The notes: generated from the letters alone by a model not told the origin. A stretch of 64,000 nucleotides of DNA from Gottfriedia solisilvae (GCF_002128405.1 NZ_NETJ01000003.1:248001-312000), one strand, 5' to 3'. Shown: positions 17,820-26,502, numbered from the stretch's first letter. Numbers and translations: made by a program.

Positions 17820-18302
17820 ATGTTAGATGGAGTAGAATTACAGCATTATAAAACTGAATTTTATGAATCGTTAAGCGAGTTTAGTTTACCAGAGGAGCAA
17901 AAACAATTTACTTCATTACCGGTAGCCATGTTAGAAGCTTCAGATGGACGGTATCCGATCGTAATCTTAAGTGAATCTCGTCCAGTTGGGTTCTTTATAT
18001 TACATTCCAGTTCGAGGGTTCGAGATTATACTGATAATACTAATGCAATGTTACTGACATCATTTTCGATTGACCATAAGCAGCAAGGAAATGGATATGC
18101 CAAAATAGGATTACTTCAAATCGAACATTTTGTTAGTGAATTTTTTCAACACTGCAATGAGATTGTTTTAGCAGTGAATCATAAAAATATCGCTGCTCAA
18201 AAAGTATATGAAAAGGTTGGTTACCAAGATACAGGTAGAAGAAAAATTGGTGCAATTGGTGAACAATTTATTTACAGCTATACCTTACATAGAAATAAGT
18301 AA
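17820..18302 (+). CDS. GNAT acetyltransferase (paralogue of the gene at 21053)
   Basis: A GNAT-fold acetyltransferase (160 aa). The acetyl-CoA binding stretch is 'FSIDHKQQGNGYAKIGL' (about residues 81-97), followed by 'NHKNIAAQKVYEKVGYQDTG'. The ATG at 17820 has GGAGGA nine bases upstream; in-frame codons back to 17769 have none. It shares layout and motifs (FSIDH, NIAA, Y.K.G) with the gene at 21053, so the two look like duplicated members of one family. The substrate is unknown. Confidence 0.83.
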   Translation: MLDGVELQHYKTEFYESLSEFSLPEEQKQFTSLPVAMLEASDGRYPIVILSESRPVGFFILHSSSRVRDYTDNTNAMLLTSFSIDHKQQGNGYAKIGLLQIEHFVSEFFQHCNEIVLAVNHKNIAAQKVYEKVGYQDTGRRKIGAIGEQFIYSYTLHRNK

Positions 18303-18322
18303 TGATTAAATAGATAACATCT

Positions 18323-18349
18323 AAAAAGCTCTTGTTGGAGCTTTTTTTT
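18323..18349 (+). terminator. Rho-independent terminator
   Basis: AAAAAGCTC/GAGCTTTTT stem with a six-base loop and T run, behind the GNAT gene. Confidence 0.88.
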
Positions 18350-18422
18350 ATTCGTATAAAAAAATAAAAGCTAAAGTATCACATTATACGTCTAATATAT
18401 GTGGGATGTGGAGGTGCAAAAA

Positions 18423-18947
18423 ATGATTCAGTTAGTAAAGGAAGCACAACAAGGAAATGACAATGCATTTTTAAAACTGTTCCAAGAATATGAGAACGAT
18501 ATTTATCGAACAGCATTTGTTTATGTGAAAAACCAAGAAGACGCTTTAGATGTAGTCCAAGAAACTGCGTATCGTGCATTTAAATCAATCAAAAACTTAA
18601 AGGAACCAAAATATTTAAAAACTTGGATTATAAAAATTGCCATCAGTTGTTCAATTGACGTATTACGAAAACAAAAAAAAGTAGTTGAATTAAAACCGGA
18701 AGTTGAAAAAGTACTTTCGAGTAAGGATGAAAAGGATATATCTCTTTCAATGACCTTAGATGATCTAATCCAATTATTAAATGAAACTGAAAAGAAAGTA
18801 ATTATATTAAGGTATTATTTTGATTTTACAATTAAAGAAGTTTCGGAGACTTTAAACATTCCACTTGGTACGGCAAAGACAATTTTATACAGAGGATTAA
18901 ATAAACTTCGAAAAGAATTGAATGGAGATGAAATGTATGAGCGATAA
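18423..18947 (+). CDS. ECF sigma factor
   Basis: An extracytoplasmic-function sigma factor (174 aa). Sigma2 is visible as 'FVYVKNQEDALDVVQETAYRAFKSI' in part (about residues 37-61), and sigma4 as 'EKKVIILRYYFDFTIKEVSE' in part with 'IPLGTAKTILYRGLNKLRK' as the recognition helix (about 145-165). The ATG at 18423 has GGAGGT seven bases upstream. It resembles SigV/SigW-type factors but the exact group is not clear. The stop overlaps the start of a membrane protein gene, the usual arrangement with a cognate anti-sigma factor. Confidence 0.9.
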   Translation: MIQLVKEAQQGNDNAFLKLFQEYENDIYRTAFVYVKNQEDALDVVQETAYRAFKSIKNLKEPKYLKTWIIKIAISCSIDVLRKQKKVVELKPEVEKVLSSKDEKDISLSMTLDDLIQLLNETEKKVIILRYYFDFTIKEVSETLNIPLGTAKTILYRGLNKLRKELNGDEMYER

Positions 18948-19869
18948 AATCAAACAAGAAATGAATCGAATCCAAATTCCGAATGAACTTCATGAAAGAG
19001 CTATAATTGGTGTGAAGAATGCAAAAAGTGAAATGACAAAGCGCAAAAATTATCTATATAAAGTTGTGCCATTGGCTGTCAGTATTGTCTTTTTATCGGT
19101 TGGTGGATATAGTGTTTGGAATGCTAATCATCAATCATATGAAAATCAGAATATAGTATCAAGTCTTGATAAAAACGGAGTTACGATCCCTGCCGTTGAA
19201 TTACCTAAAAGTGGAGAAACGGCAAAAATGATGCCTTTATTTGTATATAAAGGAAGAATATATACACAATCATCTACAAAAATTGATCCATCCCAAGTAA
19301 AAAATTTATTAGATGAAAAGCTTGGGAAAACGAGAGCTGGTCTTGATGAATGGAGTAATCAAGATGATTATGCAGTTGAATTCGCTTCATCAATTGGAGA
19401 AGTAGATGTTTATTCAGTAAAAGGATATCAACAAGAGTTTAGATTAATGACGTATGATTTAAGCAGCGGATATGCTGAAGTTTATGAAAGTTTAAATGGT
19501 GTGACAATTAGTAGTGGAAGTGAAATCGTAGAGAAATTACATTTGATGAATATTGCAAAGGCAAAATCGAGAACATACGATGATTGGAATAATAGTACTG
19601 AAAAATATACAGAGATAAATGATAAAGCATTATTAAATTCTTTTGTGGATGCATTAAATGATTCAATACCTTATTTAAGAGAAGATGTTGAAGCTAAGTT
19701 AGGAAATTTTCAAAATAATGAACAATATAAGGAGTTAACAATTTCACTAACTGATGGAACGAATGTAACATTATGGGTTGTAAAAGATGGTTATATTAGT
19801 TACGGCAATGCGCTTTATTTCAAAATAGATCATGAAGTATTAATGAACCTGTGGAATCAAATGAAATAG
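18937..19869 (+). CDS. Membrane anti-sigma factor
   Basis: A 310-residue protein with a ~35-residue cytoplasmic N-terminus ('IKQEMNRIQIPNELHERA'), one membrane helix (about residues 40-58, 'VVPLAVSIVFLSVGGYSVW') and a large extracytoplasmic domain. This is the layout of an anti-sigma factor that holds its ECF sigma at the membrane until cut. It overlaps the sigma gene by 11 bases. The start is chosen by the GGAG about nine bases upstream; the ATG at 18922 is weaker. The external domain carries no motif I can name, so the signal is unknown. Confidence 0.8.
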   Translation: MSDKIKQEMNRIQIPNELHERAIIGVKNAKSEMTKRKNYLYKVVPLAVSIVFLSVGGYSVWNANHQSYENQNIVSSLDKNGVTIPAVELPKSGETAKMMPLFVYKGRIYTQSSTKIDPSQVKNLLDEKLGKTRAGLDEWSNQDDYAVEFASSIGEVDVYSVKGYQQEFRLMTYDLSSGYAEVYESLNGVTISSGSEIVEKLHLMNIAKAKSRTYDDWNNSTEKYTEINDKALLNSFVDALNDSIPYLREDVEAKLGNFQNNEQYKELTISLTDGTNVTLWVVKDGYISYGNALYFKIDHEVLMNLWNQMK

Positions 19870-19912
19870 TAAAGAATAAGTACTAAAAATATAATTGATA
19901 ATCTATCACTTA

Positions 19913-19946
19913 AAAAAACATCCTGACAATCTGTAGGATGTTTTTT
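19913..19946 (+). terminator. Rho-independent terminator
   Basis: AAACATCCT/AGGATGTTT stem with a 10-base loop and T run, behind the anti-sigma gene. Confidence 0.88.
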
Positions 19947-20139
19947 GTTTTACATTTTATAGAATGGATTATAATGTTATAGATTCATTCGTTTATATTC
20001 GTGAAAAATTTTAAAAATAAGGTATAATATAAGGTAGATTATTTGTTAATGTATTAATAGATTGAGGTAACTCTATTGAATTAAAGCATTAGCAAATTAC
20101 TTAATAAATTTGATTTATGTTGAAAGAGAGTGGAACAAG

Positions 20140-20859
20140 ATGGGGCGTAAATGGAATAATATTAAAGAAAAAAAAGCTTCAAAAGATGCTAATACAAGCC
20201 GTATTTATGCAAAATTTGGTCGTGAAATATATGTAGCTGCAAAACAAGGTGAACCTGATCCAGAATCAAACCAAGCGTTAAAAGTTGTACTTGAACGTGC
20301 AAAAACTTATAGCGTACCAAAAACAATTATCGATCGTGCTATTGAAAAAGCAAAAGGTGGTTCAGAAGAGAATTTCGATGAATTACGTTATGAAGGTTTT
20401 GGACCAAATGGCTCAATGGTAATTGTTGATGCTTTAACAAATAATGTGAATCGTACAGCTGCTGAAGTGCGTGCGGCATTCAGTAAAAATGGTGGTAATT
20501 TAGGTGTAACAGGTTCAGTTTCGTATATGTTCGAAGCAACAGCAGTAATTGGTCTTGAAGGGAAAACAGCTGACGAAGTACTTGAAATCTTAATGGAAGC
20601 TGATGTAGACGTTCGTGATATTTTAGAAGAAGATGATGCAGTAATTGTATATGCAGACCAAGATCAATTCTATGCAATTCAAGAAGCATTCAAGAATGTA
20701 GGTATTACAGAATTTACAGTAGCAGAATTAACAATGCTTGCACAAAATGATGTAACATTACCAGAAGACGGTCAAATAAAGTTTGAAAAAATGCTAGATG
20801 TACTTGAAGATATTGAAGATGTTCAACGTGTTTACCATAATGTAGACTTAGGAGAATAA
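20140..20859 (+). CDS. yeeI: YebC/PmpR-family protein YeeI
   Basis: A YebC/TACO1-family protein of 239 residues, the length of B. subtilis YeeI. The family opening '[20 protein letters not shown]' and the core '[20 protein letters not shown]' are intact; '[16 protein letters not shown]' is also typical. Members act as transcription regulators or help ribosomes through proline-rich stretches. The ATG at 20140 follows GAGAGTGG; an upstream in-frame codon at 20110 has no site. The start chosen gives the family length. It is a single gene between two terminators. Confidence 0.93.
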   Translation: MGRKWNNIKEKKASKDANTSRIYAKFGREIYVAAKQGEPDPESNQALKVVLERAKTYSVPKTIIDRAIEKAKGGSEENFDELRYEGFGPNGSMVIVDALTNNVNRTAAEVRAAFSKNGGNLGVTGSVSYMFEATAVIGLEGKTADEVLEILMEADVDVRDILEEDDAVIVYADQDQFYAIQEAFKNVGITEFTVAELTMLAQNDVTLPEDGQIKFEKMLDVLEDIEDVQRVYHNVDLGE

Positions 20860-20861
20860 TT

Positions 20862-20895
20862 AAAAAGTAGACCTGTTTAAGGGTCTACTTTTTTT
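20862..20895 (+). terminator. Rho-independent terminator
   Basis: AAAAAGTAGACC/GGTCTACTTTTT stem with T run directly after yeeI. Confidence 0.92.
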
Positions 20896-21052
20896 ACGAA
20901 TTCAGGTCTTGTATACATGTAATCGTTTTTGAAAGTGTAAAACATGATAATATTTAGGCTTTTTTTTTAAAATTGTTATGTTACACCCTTTATTTAGGAT
21001 GGGATTGTTTGTTTATAAAAATTTGAAACTTAATGGAGTTGGAGTGGAAAAT

Positions 21053-21541
21053 ATGGGATTTAATTCATTTGAAAAATTAAAGTTAATACCTTATGAAGAA
21101 AAATACAGAAATGCAATCGCAAATTATGATTTACCTAAAGAACAGGCAATCTATACTTCATATCCAATTGAAGCATTAGAGCAATTTGAATGTGAGGAAG
21201 TAATACCAGTGCTGATCTTGCTGGAAAATGACGTTATAGGTTTTTTTATTTTAGATGGACGAACTAAAGGTAATCTCTATACCAACAATAAGAATGCTAT
21301 TGTTTTTAAGTCTTTTTCGATCGATCATAGATTTCAAGGAAGAAAACTTGGAGAGCAATCAATAAATATATTATTTAGTTTTACGAAAAAAATGATGGCT
21401 AATAAAAATGAAATCATATTAACAGTACATCATACGAATATAGCTGCAATCCATTTATATAGAAAATGTGGTTTTGTTGATAAAGGAATTAGGTATTCTG
21501 GTGAACATGGTGAAGAATTAGTTTTTCATTATGAAATATAA
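21053..21541 (+). CDS. GNAT acetyltransferase (paralogue of the gene at 17820)
   Basis: A GNAT-fold acetyltransferase (162 aa). The acetyl-CoA stretch is 'FSIDHRFQGRKLGEQSI' (about residues 88-104), followed by 'HHTNIAAIHLYRKCGFVDKG'. The ATG at 21053 has GGAG eight bases upstream; the in-frame stretch back to 20978 has no good site. It shares the FSIDH and NIAA motifs and overall length with the gene at 17820, about 3 kb away. The substrate is unknown. Confidence 0.82.
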   Translation: MGFNSFEKLKLIPYEEKYRNAIANYDLPKEQAIYTSYPIEALEQFECEEVIPVLILLENDVIGFFILDGRTKGNLYTNNKNAIVFKSFSIDHRFQGRKLGEQSINILFSFTKKMMANKNEIILTVHHTNIAAIHLYRKCGFVDKGIRYSGEHGEELVFHYEI

Positions 21542-21731
21542 TTCGTGTTAAAGATTCAGAAAATTGGATAAAATAAATTTAAATAAGCCATTGAACATTA
21601 AGAAACTTTAATGTAATATAGGAAAGTACGTTCTATTAAGGAACATTAGTTCTTGTTTTTAGCATAAACTGTAAATATTTACATATGTTATTTTGATTAG
21701 AAAAAATAAAATGATTATGGAGAGGTAAAAA

Positions 21732-22973
21732 ATGACTACTAGTACTTCTAATCCTTCGATGGCATCATTATTAAAAAATCGTTTTGTCCAGACGATTCTG
21801 TCAGCAGGTTTATTCATTCAAATAGGGATATGGATTCGTAATTTTGCCATATTATTATTTGTTATGGAAAAAACGGATGGTGATGCAACAGCAATATCTC
21901 TTATTTCAGTTGCTGAATTTGCACCGATTTTTATTTTTTCTTTTATCGGTGGAACTTTTGCAGATCGTTGGCGACCAAAGCGTACGATGATTTGGTGTGA
22001 CCTTTTAAGTGCAGCATCAATTTTTGTTATATTACTTGCACTACTAAATGGTACTTGGAAATTCGTATTTTTTGCTACTTTGGTGTCGGCAATTTTGTCC
22101 CAGTTTTCACAGCCTTCAAGCATGAAATTATTTAAAGTACATGTACCTGGGGAACAAATGCAAGCTGGTATGTCTATATTTCAAACAATGATGGCAATTT
22201 TTATGATTTTAGGTCCAGTTTTGGGTACTTTTGTTTATCAACAATCAGGTATTTATATTTCAATGGGAATCGTAGGAATTGCATTTTTATTATCAGCTCT
22301 TGTTTTAACGAAACTACCAAAAGATGAACTTCAAGAAAAAGCTGAGGAAACAACTTCTTTATGGGAAGAAATGAAGCTAGGGTTTCAATATGTGTGGTCA
22401 CGTAAGGTTTTGGTAATTTTAGGCGGCGTATTTACAGCTGCAGGATTAGGTTTAGGTTTTATTCATCCTTTAGCTATTTTCTTAGTTACTGAAAGATTAG
22501 GTTTAGATAAGGACTATTTACAATGGTTATTTGCTGCAAATGGGGCTGCCATGATTATTGGTGGTGGAGTAATAATGGTTATTTCAAATAAACTTGCTCC
22601 ACATGTTTTATTATTACTTGGTATGTCTGTTACAGCCATCGGTATTTTTGTAATGGGTTGGTCAGAATTTTTCTGGATCACTTTAGTCGCTGAATTCTTT
22701 ATGGGATTATTTATGCCAGCATTACATATTGGTATTAATACAATCATCCTAAAAAACACAGATGAGAAATTTGTTGGTAGAGTAAACGGAATTTTAACGC
22801 CATTATTTATGGGCTCTATGGTTATTACAATGAGTTTATCCGGTGTTTTAAAAGAACAGTTCTCATTATTCTCAATGTACCAATTCTCAGCTTTACTATT
22901 TATCTTCGGTATTCTTATTATGATACCAATGTTCAAAATAATGAAACATGTTTCTGTTGAAGCAAAATCATAA
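21732..22973 (+). CDS. MFS exporter (MFS_3 / MefA-like)
   Basis: A major facilitator superfamily transporter (413 aa) with about 12 hydrophobic segments. The loop between helices 2 and 3 has the A-motif-like 'GGTFADRWRPKRTMIW' (about residues 74-89), and 'FMGLFMPALHIGINTIIL' lies in the second half. The subclass resembles macrolide or siderophore exporters of the MFS_3 type; the substrate cannot be read from sequence. 'GGAGAGG' precedes the ATG. Upstream, imperfect inverted GTTC/GAAC elements (about 21630-21655) could be an operator. It is a single-gene unit. Confidence 0.85.
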   Translation: MTTSTSNPSMASLLKNRFVQTILSAGLFIQIGIWIRNFAILLFVMEKTDGDATAISLISVAEFAPIFIFSFIGGTFADRWRPKRTMIWCDLLSAASIFVILLALLNGTWKFVFFATLVSAILSQFSQPSSMKLFKVHVPGEQMQAGMSIFQTMMAIFMILGPVLGTFVYQQSGIYISMGIVGIAFLLSALVLTKLPKDELQEKAEETTSLWEEMKLGFQYVWSRKVLVILGGVFTAAGLGLGFIHPLAIFLVTERLGLDKDYLQWLFAANGAAMIIGGGVIMVISNKLAPHVLLLLGMSVTAIGIFVMGWSEFFWITLVAEFFMGLFMPALHIGINTIILKNTDEKFVGRVNGILTPLFMGSMVITMSLSGVLKEQFSLFSMYQFSALLFIFGILIMIPMFKIMKHVSVEAKS

Positions 22974-22982
22974 ATTAAACTT

Positions 22983-23013
22983 AAACCGATTACCAATAGG
23001 TAATCGGTTTCTT
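22983..23013 (+). terminator. Rho-independent terminator
   Basis: A perfect AAACCGATTACC/GGTAATCGGTTT stem, four-base loop, short T run. Confidence 0.85.
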
Positions 23014-23114
23014 TGATGTTAATATTGTAGATTTACATATACTTATTATCTAAATTTTCTTATAATTAATTATGAACTTATATAAAAGCTATTTACATAA
23101 AAGGAGGTCCACAA

Positions 23115-23582
23115 TTGGAGGAAATCATTCAGAAACCAAGCTTTACACATAGGGAAATAGCAGTCACATGCTTTAATAAGGTATGGGATTTACTTGTATT
23201 GGAAAACAGGACCGAGAAAGAATCAGAAGAAATGGTTCATTTATGTCATAGTTCGTTTTGGCATTGGACAATGGTACAGGAGCATACACCTACCAATCTA
23301 TCAATTGGATATTGGCAGTTATCGAGAGTATATGCTGTAACTGGAAAAGGGGAAACTGCTTTACATTACGCTGAGAAATGCATAGAGATTAGTACAAATG
23401 CTGAATTGAAGCCGTTTTACATAGCGTATGCCCATGAGGCTGCAGCTCGGGCATATAAAGGACTAGGGGAAGCTGTAAAATGCCAAGAGAGCTTGGAAAC
23501 TGCCTTTCATTTTACAAGTCAAGTGGTAGATGATGAAAGTAAAGGATGGCTTACTAAGGATTTAGAAAATATACAGAGTTGA
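23115..23582 (+). CDS. TPR-like helical protein
   Basis: A 155-residue all-helical cytoplasmic protein. 'SIGYWQLSRVYAVTGKGETA' and 'AYAHEAAARAYKGLGEAVKC' look like two tetratricopeptide-type helix pairs (about residues 62-90 and 102-130). The TTG start is supported by an excellent AAGGAGGT seven bases upstream. I do not know a function for the family. It is convergent with the next gene across a strong shared terminator. Confidence 0.7.
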   Translation: MEEIIQKPSFTHREIAVTCFNKVWDLLVLENRTEKESEEMVHLCHSSFWHWTMVQEHTPTNLSIGYWQLSRVYAVTGKGETALHYAEKCIEISTNAELKPFYIAYAHEAAARAYKGLGEAVKCQESLETAFHFTSQVVDDESKGWLTKDLENIQS

Positions 23583-23587
23583 ATAGT

Positions 23588-23624
23588 AAAAAAGGATTAC
23601 TTCAAATAGAAGTAATCCTTTTTT
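23588..23624. terminator. Bidirectional terminator
   Basis: A perfect 16-bp AAAAAAGGATTACTTC stem with a five-base loop and its complement, between convergent genes. Confidence 0.95.
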
Positions 23625-23626
23625 AG

Positions 23627-24124
23627 TTAAACAATTTGAACATTATGTACTTTCTTGATTGCCCATCTTTTATCAATCTTTATTAAATCTATTAAAACAT
23701 TACATTTGTTTCTTCCTTCATTATAAATTCCTTCAGGATTATAGTCTTCTTTAAAGGTTATTTCGTATTTTACTTTTATTGAAACTCTACGATCATTTTT
23801 AAGTAAATGAATAGCAGACAGATTATCACCGACATACTTTGAGTCAGTTACATTTGTCATTATTTTAGTAAAATATAACGAAGAAGTATTAATTTTCAAA
23901 TCATCTACCATTACTGAATTGTATTTTTCTATATCCTGTCTTTTTAATGAAGTTATATAAAACCTTACAGTGTCTTGGACATTTTGTTCTTCTGTTAACT
24001 CAGTTGATAGTTCTTCATCTTTTGTTGCTTGTTTTTCTTTTTCAATATATAAATTCAATGATAAAAGAAGTATAATGGATATACCAAATATTACCAAAAA
24101 TAATAAATCTTGTTTTTTGACCAT
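23627..24124 (-). CDS. Membrane-anchored protein of unknown function
   Basis: A 165-residue protein. It has one N-terminal membrane helix (about residues 6-27) followed by a charged linker ('EKEKQATKDEELSTELTEEQ') and a C-terminal alpha+beta domain ('TVRFYITSLKRQDIEKYNSV', 'VSIKVKYEITFKEDY', 'WAIKKVHNVQ'). That pattern recalls SnoaL/NTF2-like extracytoplasmic domains, with low confidence. The start at 24124 has AAGGGG seven bases upstream; the ATG at 24139 lies before it. It is a single gene. Confidence 0.65.
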   Translation of the reverse strand: MVKKQDLLFLVIFGISIILLLSLNLYIEKEKQATKDEELSTELTEEQNVQDTVRFYITSLKRQDIEKYNSVMVDDLKINTSSLYFTKIMTNVTDSKYVGDNLSAIHLLKNDRRVSIKVKYEITFKEDYNPEGIYNEGRNKCNVLIDLIKIDKRWAIKKVHNVQIV

Positions 24125-24440
24125 TTGAGTCCCCTTCAAGTTATATTCAAATTAAGGATATAAATTACTAATTATTAGAATGATTTTAGTCCTGGGCATA
24201 CTTGAAAATATAGTAAAAAACAAAAAAATCGCAAGATGTAGCAAATACATCTTGCTTTAAAGTGTTATTAAATGGGGGTGCATTTAAATAATACTAATAA
24301 AGAGACAAAAGTTAGTATCGTTTAATTGCTTATACTCAAATGATAGCATTCTAGAGAAGGATTTTGTATTGGGAAAATTTTTAACATGGGAATCAAGAAT
24401 TTTACGAAAAAATGATTGTATACTACTGATGAAAAAAATG
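24125..24440. other. Intergenic stretch upstream of the RRNPP regulator
   Basis: AT-rich with no convincing gene. A perfect 10-bp hairpin (GCAAGATGTA/TACATCTTGC, 24231-24255) is followed by TTTAAAG and could be a weak terminator. A 17-codon frame starting ATG GGG GTG at about 24272 has no good ribosome site and was not called. Confidence 0.5.
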
Positions 24441-24469
24441 TTGAGAAAAATATATATTTGAAATATAAA
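24441..24469 (+). promoter_or_regulatory. Candidate sigma-A promoter for the RRNPP operon
   Basis: TTGAGA (24441-24446) and TATAAA (24464-24469) are spaced 17 bases, about 70 bases before the regulator start. The region is very AT-rich, so chance matches are likely. Confidence 0.4.
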
Positions 24470-24538
24470 AATATTAATATAATAAAAAAATAGAGTTGTT
24501 TTTTAAATGGATCGATTAATTAGAACAGGAGATTCGAT

Positions 24539-25795
24539 ATGCAATACGGCAAAATGATCTATCATCATAGAAAGAAATTAGGATGGACTCAGGAAAAATT
24601 ATGTGAAGGCATTTGTTCTGTATCACACTTAAGTAAAATAGAAAATGGGAATAAAGAGGCTGCTATAGAAACGATTGAACTACTTCTAAAAAGGATGAAA
24701 GTTGAAAAAGAAGAAGATACGATTAATCTAGATGAAATAATGATCCAGTTAAAAAGATTATGGAATCTTATTGAAAGAGCAGACTATCAACTAAGTAAGC
24801 AGATATTTGATGAGCTTATTTTAAATGAAGAATTGATTCATTATACTAGTATATCAAATGAATTTTCAATTGTTATTTGGAGATATTATATTTTTATCGA
24901 AGATATGCAAAATGCAAGGAAAAAGTGGAAGCAACTTGAGAAAAAAAGGAAAAAATTTTCCCAACATGAATTCATTAAATTTTTGTTTACACTTTCGATA
25001 TTTTATATTAAGGAAAAAAGATATGATGATTCACTTTTAATTATGGATGAAGTGCAAGACCTTGTCCCAAATATAGAGGTTGAGTTTCAAGAGTTTTGCT
25101 TTTATAGAGCATTAATCTATCAAATAATGAATCAACCATCAGTATCGATGTACTTTTGTAATAAAGCGATCCCAATTTTTGTACAAAACAATAATATAAA
25201 AAGAATACTAGATTCTAAAATGCTACTTTCGCTCCAATTAATTAAGAGTAAGCTACTGGATAAAGCAGAATTAATATTAGAAGAAGTACTAGATAATTCA
25301 ACAATATTAAATGATAAAACAATTTATTATAACGCTTTGCATAATTTAGGGTATCTATATTTTCATTCCAATCAAAATAAAAAAGCAATCACATATTATC
25401 AAAGATATCTAGAAAGTGTGCAGGACGGCAGTGAAGAATATTACACGGTAATCTCTAATATCGCAAATAACATGATTATATTAAAAGAATATCAATCCGC
25501 AACTGAACTTCTAGAAGATAAATTAACTAAAATAGAGGATAAAAATAGTTCATTATACATTAAAATACAAGTGTTGTACTTTGAAGCTAAACAAGAAAAA
25601 TGTAATTTAGTTGAATATTTACGTGAAGTGGCGCTACCTTTTTGGATCAAAAATAGCGAAAGTGATAAATTAATTAAATATTATAAAATTCTTAATGACT
25701 TTTACAAAGAAAATTGTAAAATAGAAGAACAAAACATTTTACTACAAGAGTATAATTCGATATTGCTTTCAATATTAAATAAGAAAGGAATTTAA
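24539..25795 (+). CDS. RRNPP-family peptide-sensing regulator (HTH plus TPR, NprR/PlcR-like)
   Basis: A 418-residue regulator with an N-terminal HTH_3 DNA-binding domain (about residues 4-60: 'KLGWTQEKLCEGICSVSHLS' then KIENG) and a long all-helical TPR region (about 85-410, e.g. 'YYNALHNLGYLYFHSNQNKK'). This is the build of RRNPP quorum sensors such as NprR (about 420 aa) and PlcR, which bind short re-imported peptides. AGGAGA lies six bases before the ATG. Directly downstream, overlapping by one base, is a small exported peptide gene, as in NprR-NprX and PlcR-PapR. Target genes are unknown. Confidence 0.88.
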   Translation: MQYGKMIYHHRKKLGWTQEKLCEGICSVSHLSKIENGNKEAAIETIELLLKRMKVEKEEDTINLDEIMIQLKRLWNLIERADYQLSKQIFDELILNEELIHYTSISNEFSIVIWRYYIFIEDMQNARKKWKQLEKKRKKFSQHEFIKFLFTLSIFYIKEKRYDDSLLIMDEVQDLVPNIEVEFQEFCFYRALIYQIMNQPSVSMYFCNKAIPIFVQNNNIKRILDSKMLLSLQLIKSKLLDKAELILEEVLDNSTILNDKTIYYNALHNLGYLYFHSNQNKKAITYYQRYLESVQDGSEEYYTVISNIANNMIILKEYQSATELLEDKLTKIEDKNSSLYIKIQVLYFEAKQEKCNLVEYLREVALPFWIKNSESDKLIKYYKILNDFYKENCKIEEQNILLQEYNSILLSILNKKGI

Positions 25796-25980
25796 TGATG
25801 AAAAAACTCATTGTATTGTTAAGTTTCATTACAATTTTATTGATCAAAAGTGTGCACTTAGATTCTAGTAAACATGTAGCAGTAAATGATTCAATTCATA
25901 CAAAAGAAACGAAAACCTTAGCGCTAGATGATCCAATCAATCCGAAAGGTTATAAAAAGAATTGGTACAAATGGTTATAA
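25795..25980 (+). CDS. Exported signalling pro-peptide of the RRNPP pair
   Basis: A 61-residue peptide (60 if the second ATG at 25798 is used). It has a basic start MMKK, a hydrophobic core 'LIVLLSFITILLI' (residues 5-17) typical of a Sec signal, a polar middle, and a C-terminus 'DDPINPKGYKKNWYKWL'. There is no Cys. The start overlaps the regulator stop (TAATG). Pro-peptides of the NprX/PapR/Phr class have this size and architecture, and the active 5-10 residue peptide is usually near the C-terminus. Which residues form the mature signal cannot be read. Confidence 0.8.
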   Translation: MMKKLIVLLSFITILLIKSVHLDSSKHVAVNDSIHTKETKTLALDDPINPKGYKKNWYKWL

Positions 25981-26021
25981 GGAATATGAGTACGATAAAC
26001 TTAGTTAGATAAGTAATTAGA

Positions 26022-26055
26022 AGACCAAATCGCATATGATTTGGTCTCCTTTTTT
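26022..26055 (+). terminator. Rho-independent terminator
   Basis: AGACCAAATC/GATTTGGTCT stem, six-base loop, CC then T run. It ends the regulator-peptide operon. Confidence 0.9.
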
Positions 26056-26178
26056 TCTGAGAAATAGGGGACTATCCACAAAATAGAAAAAATAGATTTG
26101 GACTAATTAAGAGTATTGCTTTTTTTAATTTGCTAGTAGTATTAAGTTTCGTTAAGAGTCCATACATTAACACATAAT

Positions 26179-26356
26179 GATTGGAACGGAAGGTGCTCGA
26201 CTCCTGTGGGAGATGCGGGACAGGTGAGACCCAGCAGGAGGTCCACAGGAAGTGGGGCATGCATGCGTTACGACAGGACGTCGTGGTTTTAGCATGCCTT
26301 CCTTAATCGAGGAGAGACTCAGCGCACGCCCCACGGAAAGCGAGCCTTCAAATCCC
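26179..26356 (+). repeat. Dispersed structured repeat, copy 1 (with ~70-bp insertion)
   Basis: A GC-rich island in AT-rich DNA. The left arm holds GGAACGGAAGG and GACTCCTGTGGGAG; the right arm holds CGCACGCCCCACGGAAAGCGAG. GAAGG-GCTCG on the left pairs with CGAGCCTTC on the right around one bulged T. The same unit occurs at 34396 and, inverted, at 62144. This copy is longer: between the arms it has an extra segment with its own hairpin (GGAAG..GGCATGC and GCATGCCTTCC, with ACGAC/GTCGT at the tip). Open frames across it have no ribosome sites. Confidence 0.9.
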
Positions 26357-26388
26357 AACTCATTGTTATATAAACAATGGGTTTTTTC
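26357..26388 (+). terminator. Terminator-like hairpin beside the repeat
   Basis: AACTCATTGTT/AACAATGGGTT stem (one G-U), five-base loop, six T. It directly abuts the right end of the repeat with no gene in between, so it may belong to the repeat insertion site or end a repeat transcript. Confidence 0.7.
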
Positions 26389-26502
26389 TTTGTAATTTTT
26401 CCTAATAAAGAAGGAATTTTTATTGCATATACGAAATTAACAATCTAGTGAATAGTAAAAAAGTATGAATGTACTATGTTTAAAGATCAGGGGGATTAGA
26501 TG

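Noticed and set aside
24272-24330. Possible 17-codon leader peptide before the RRNPP regulator
   Set aside because: Weak ribosome site and no sequence feature beyond chance in AT-rich DNA.
26072-26358. Two - strand open frames over the dispersed repeat
   Set aside because: They read the GC-rich repeat, have no ribosome sites and are not kept in the other two copies.
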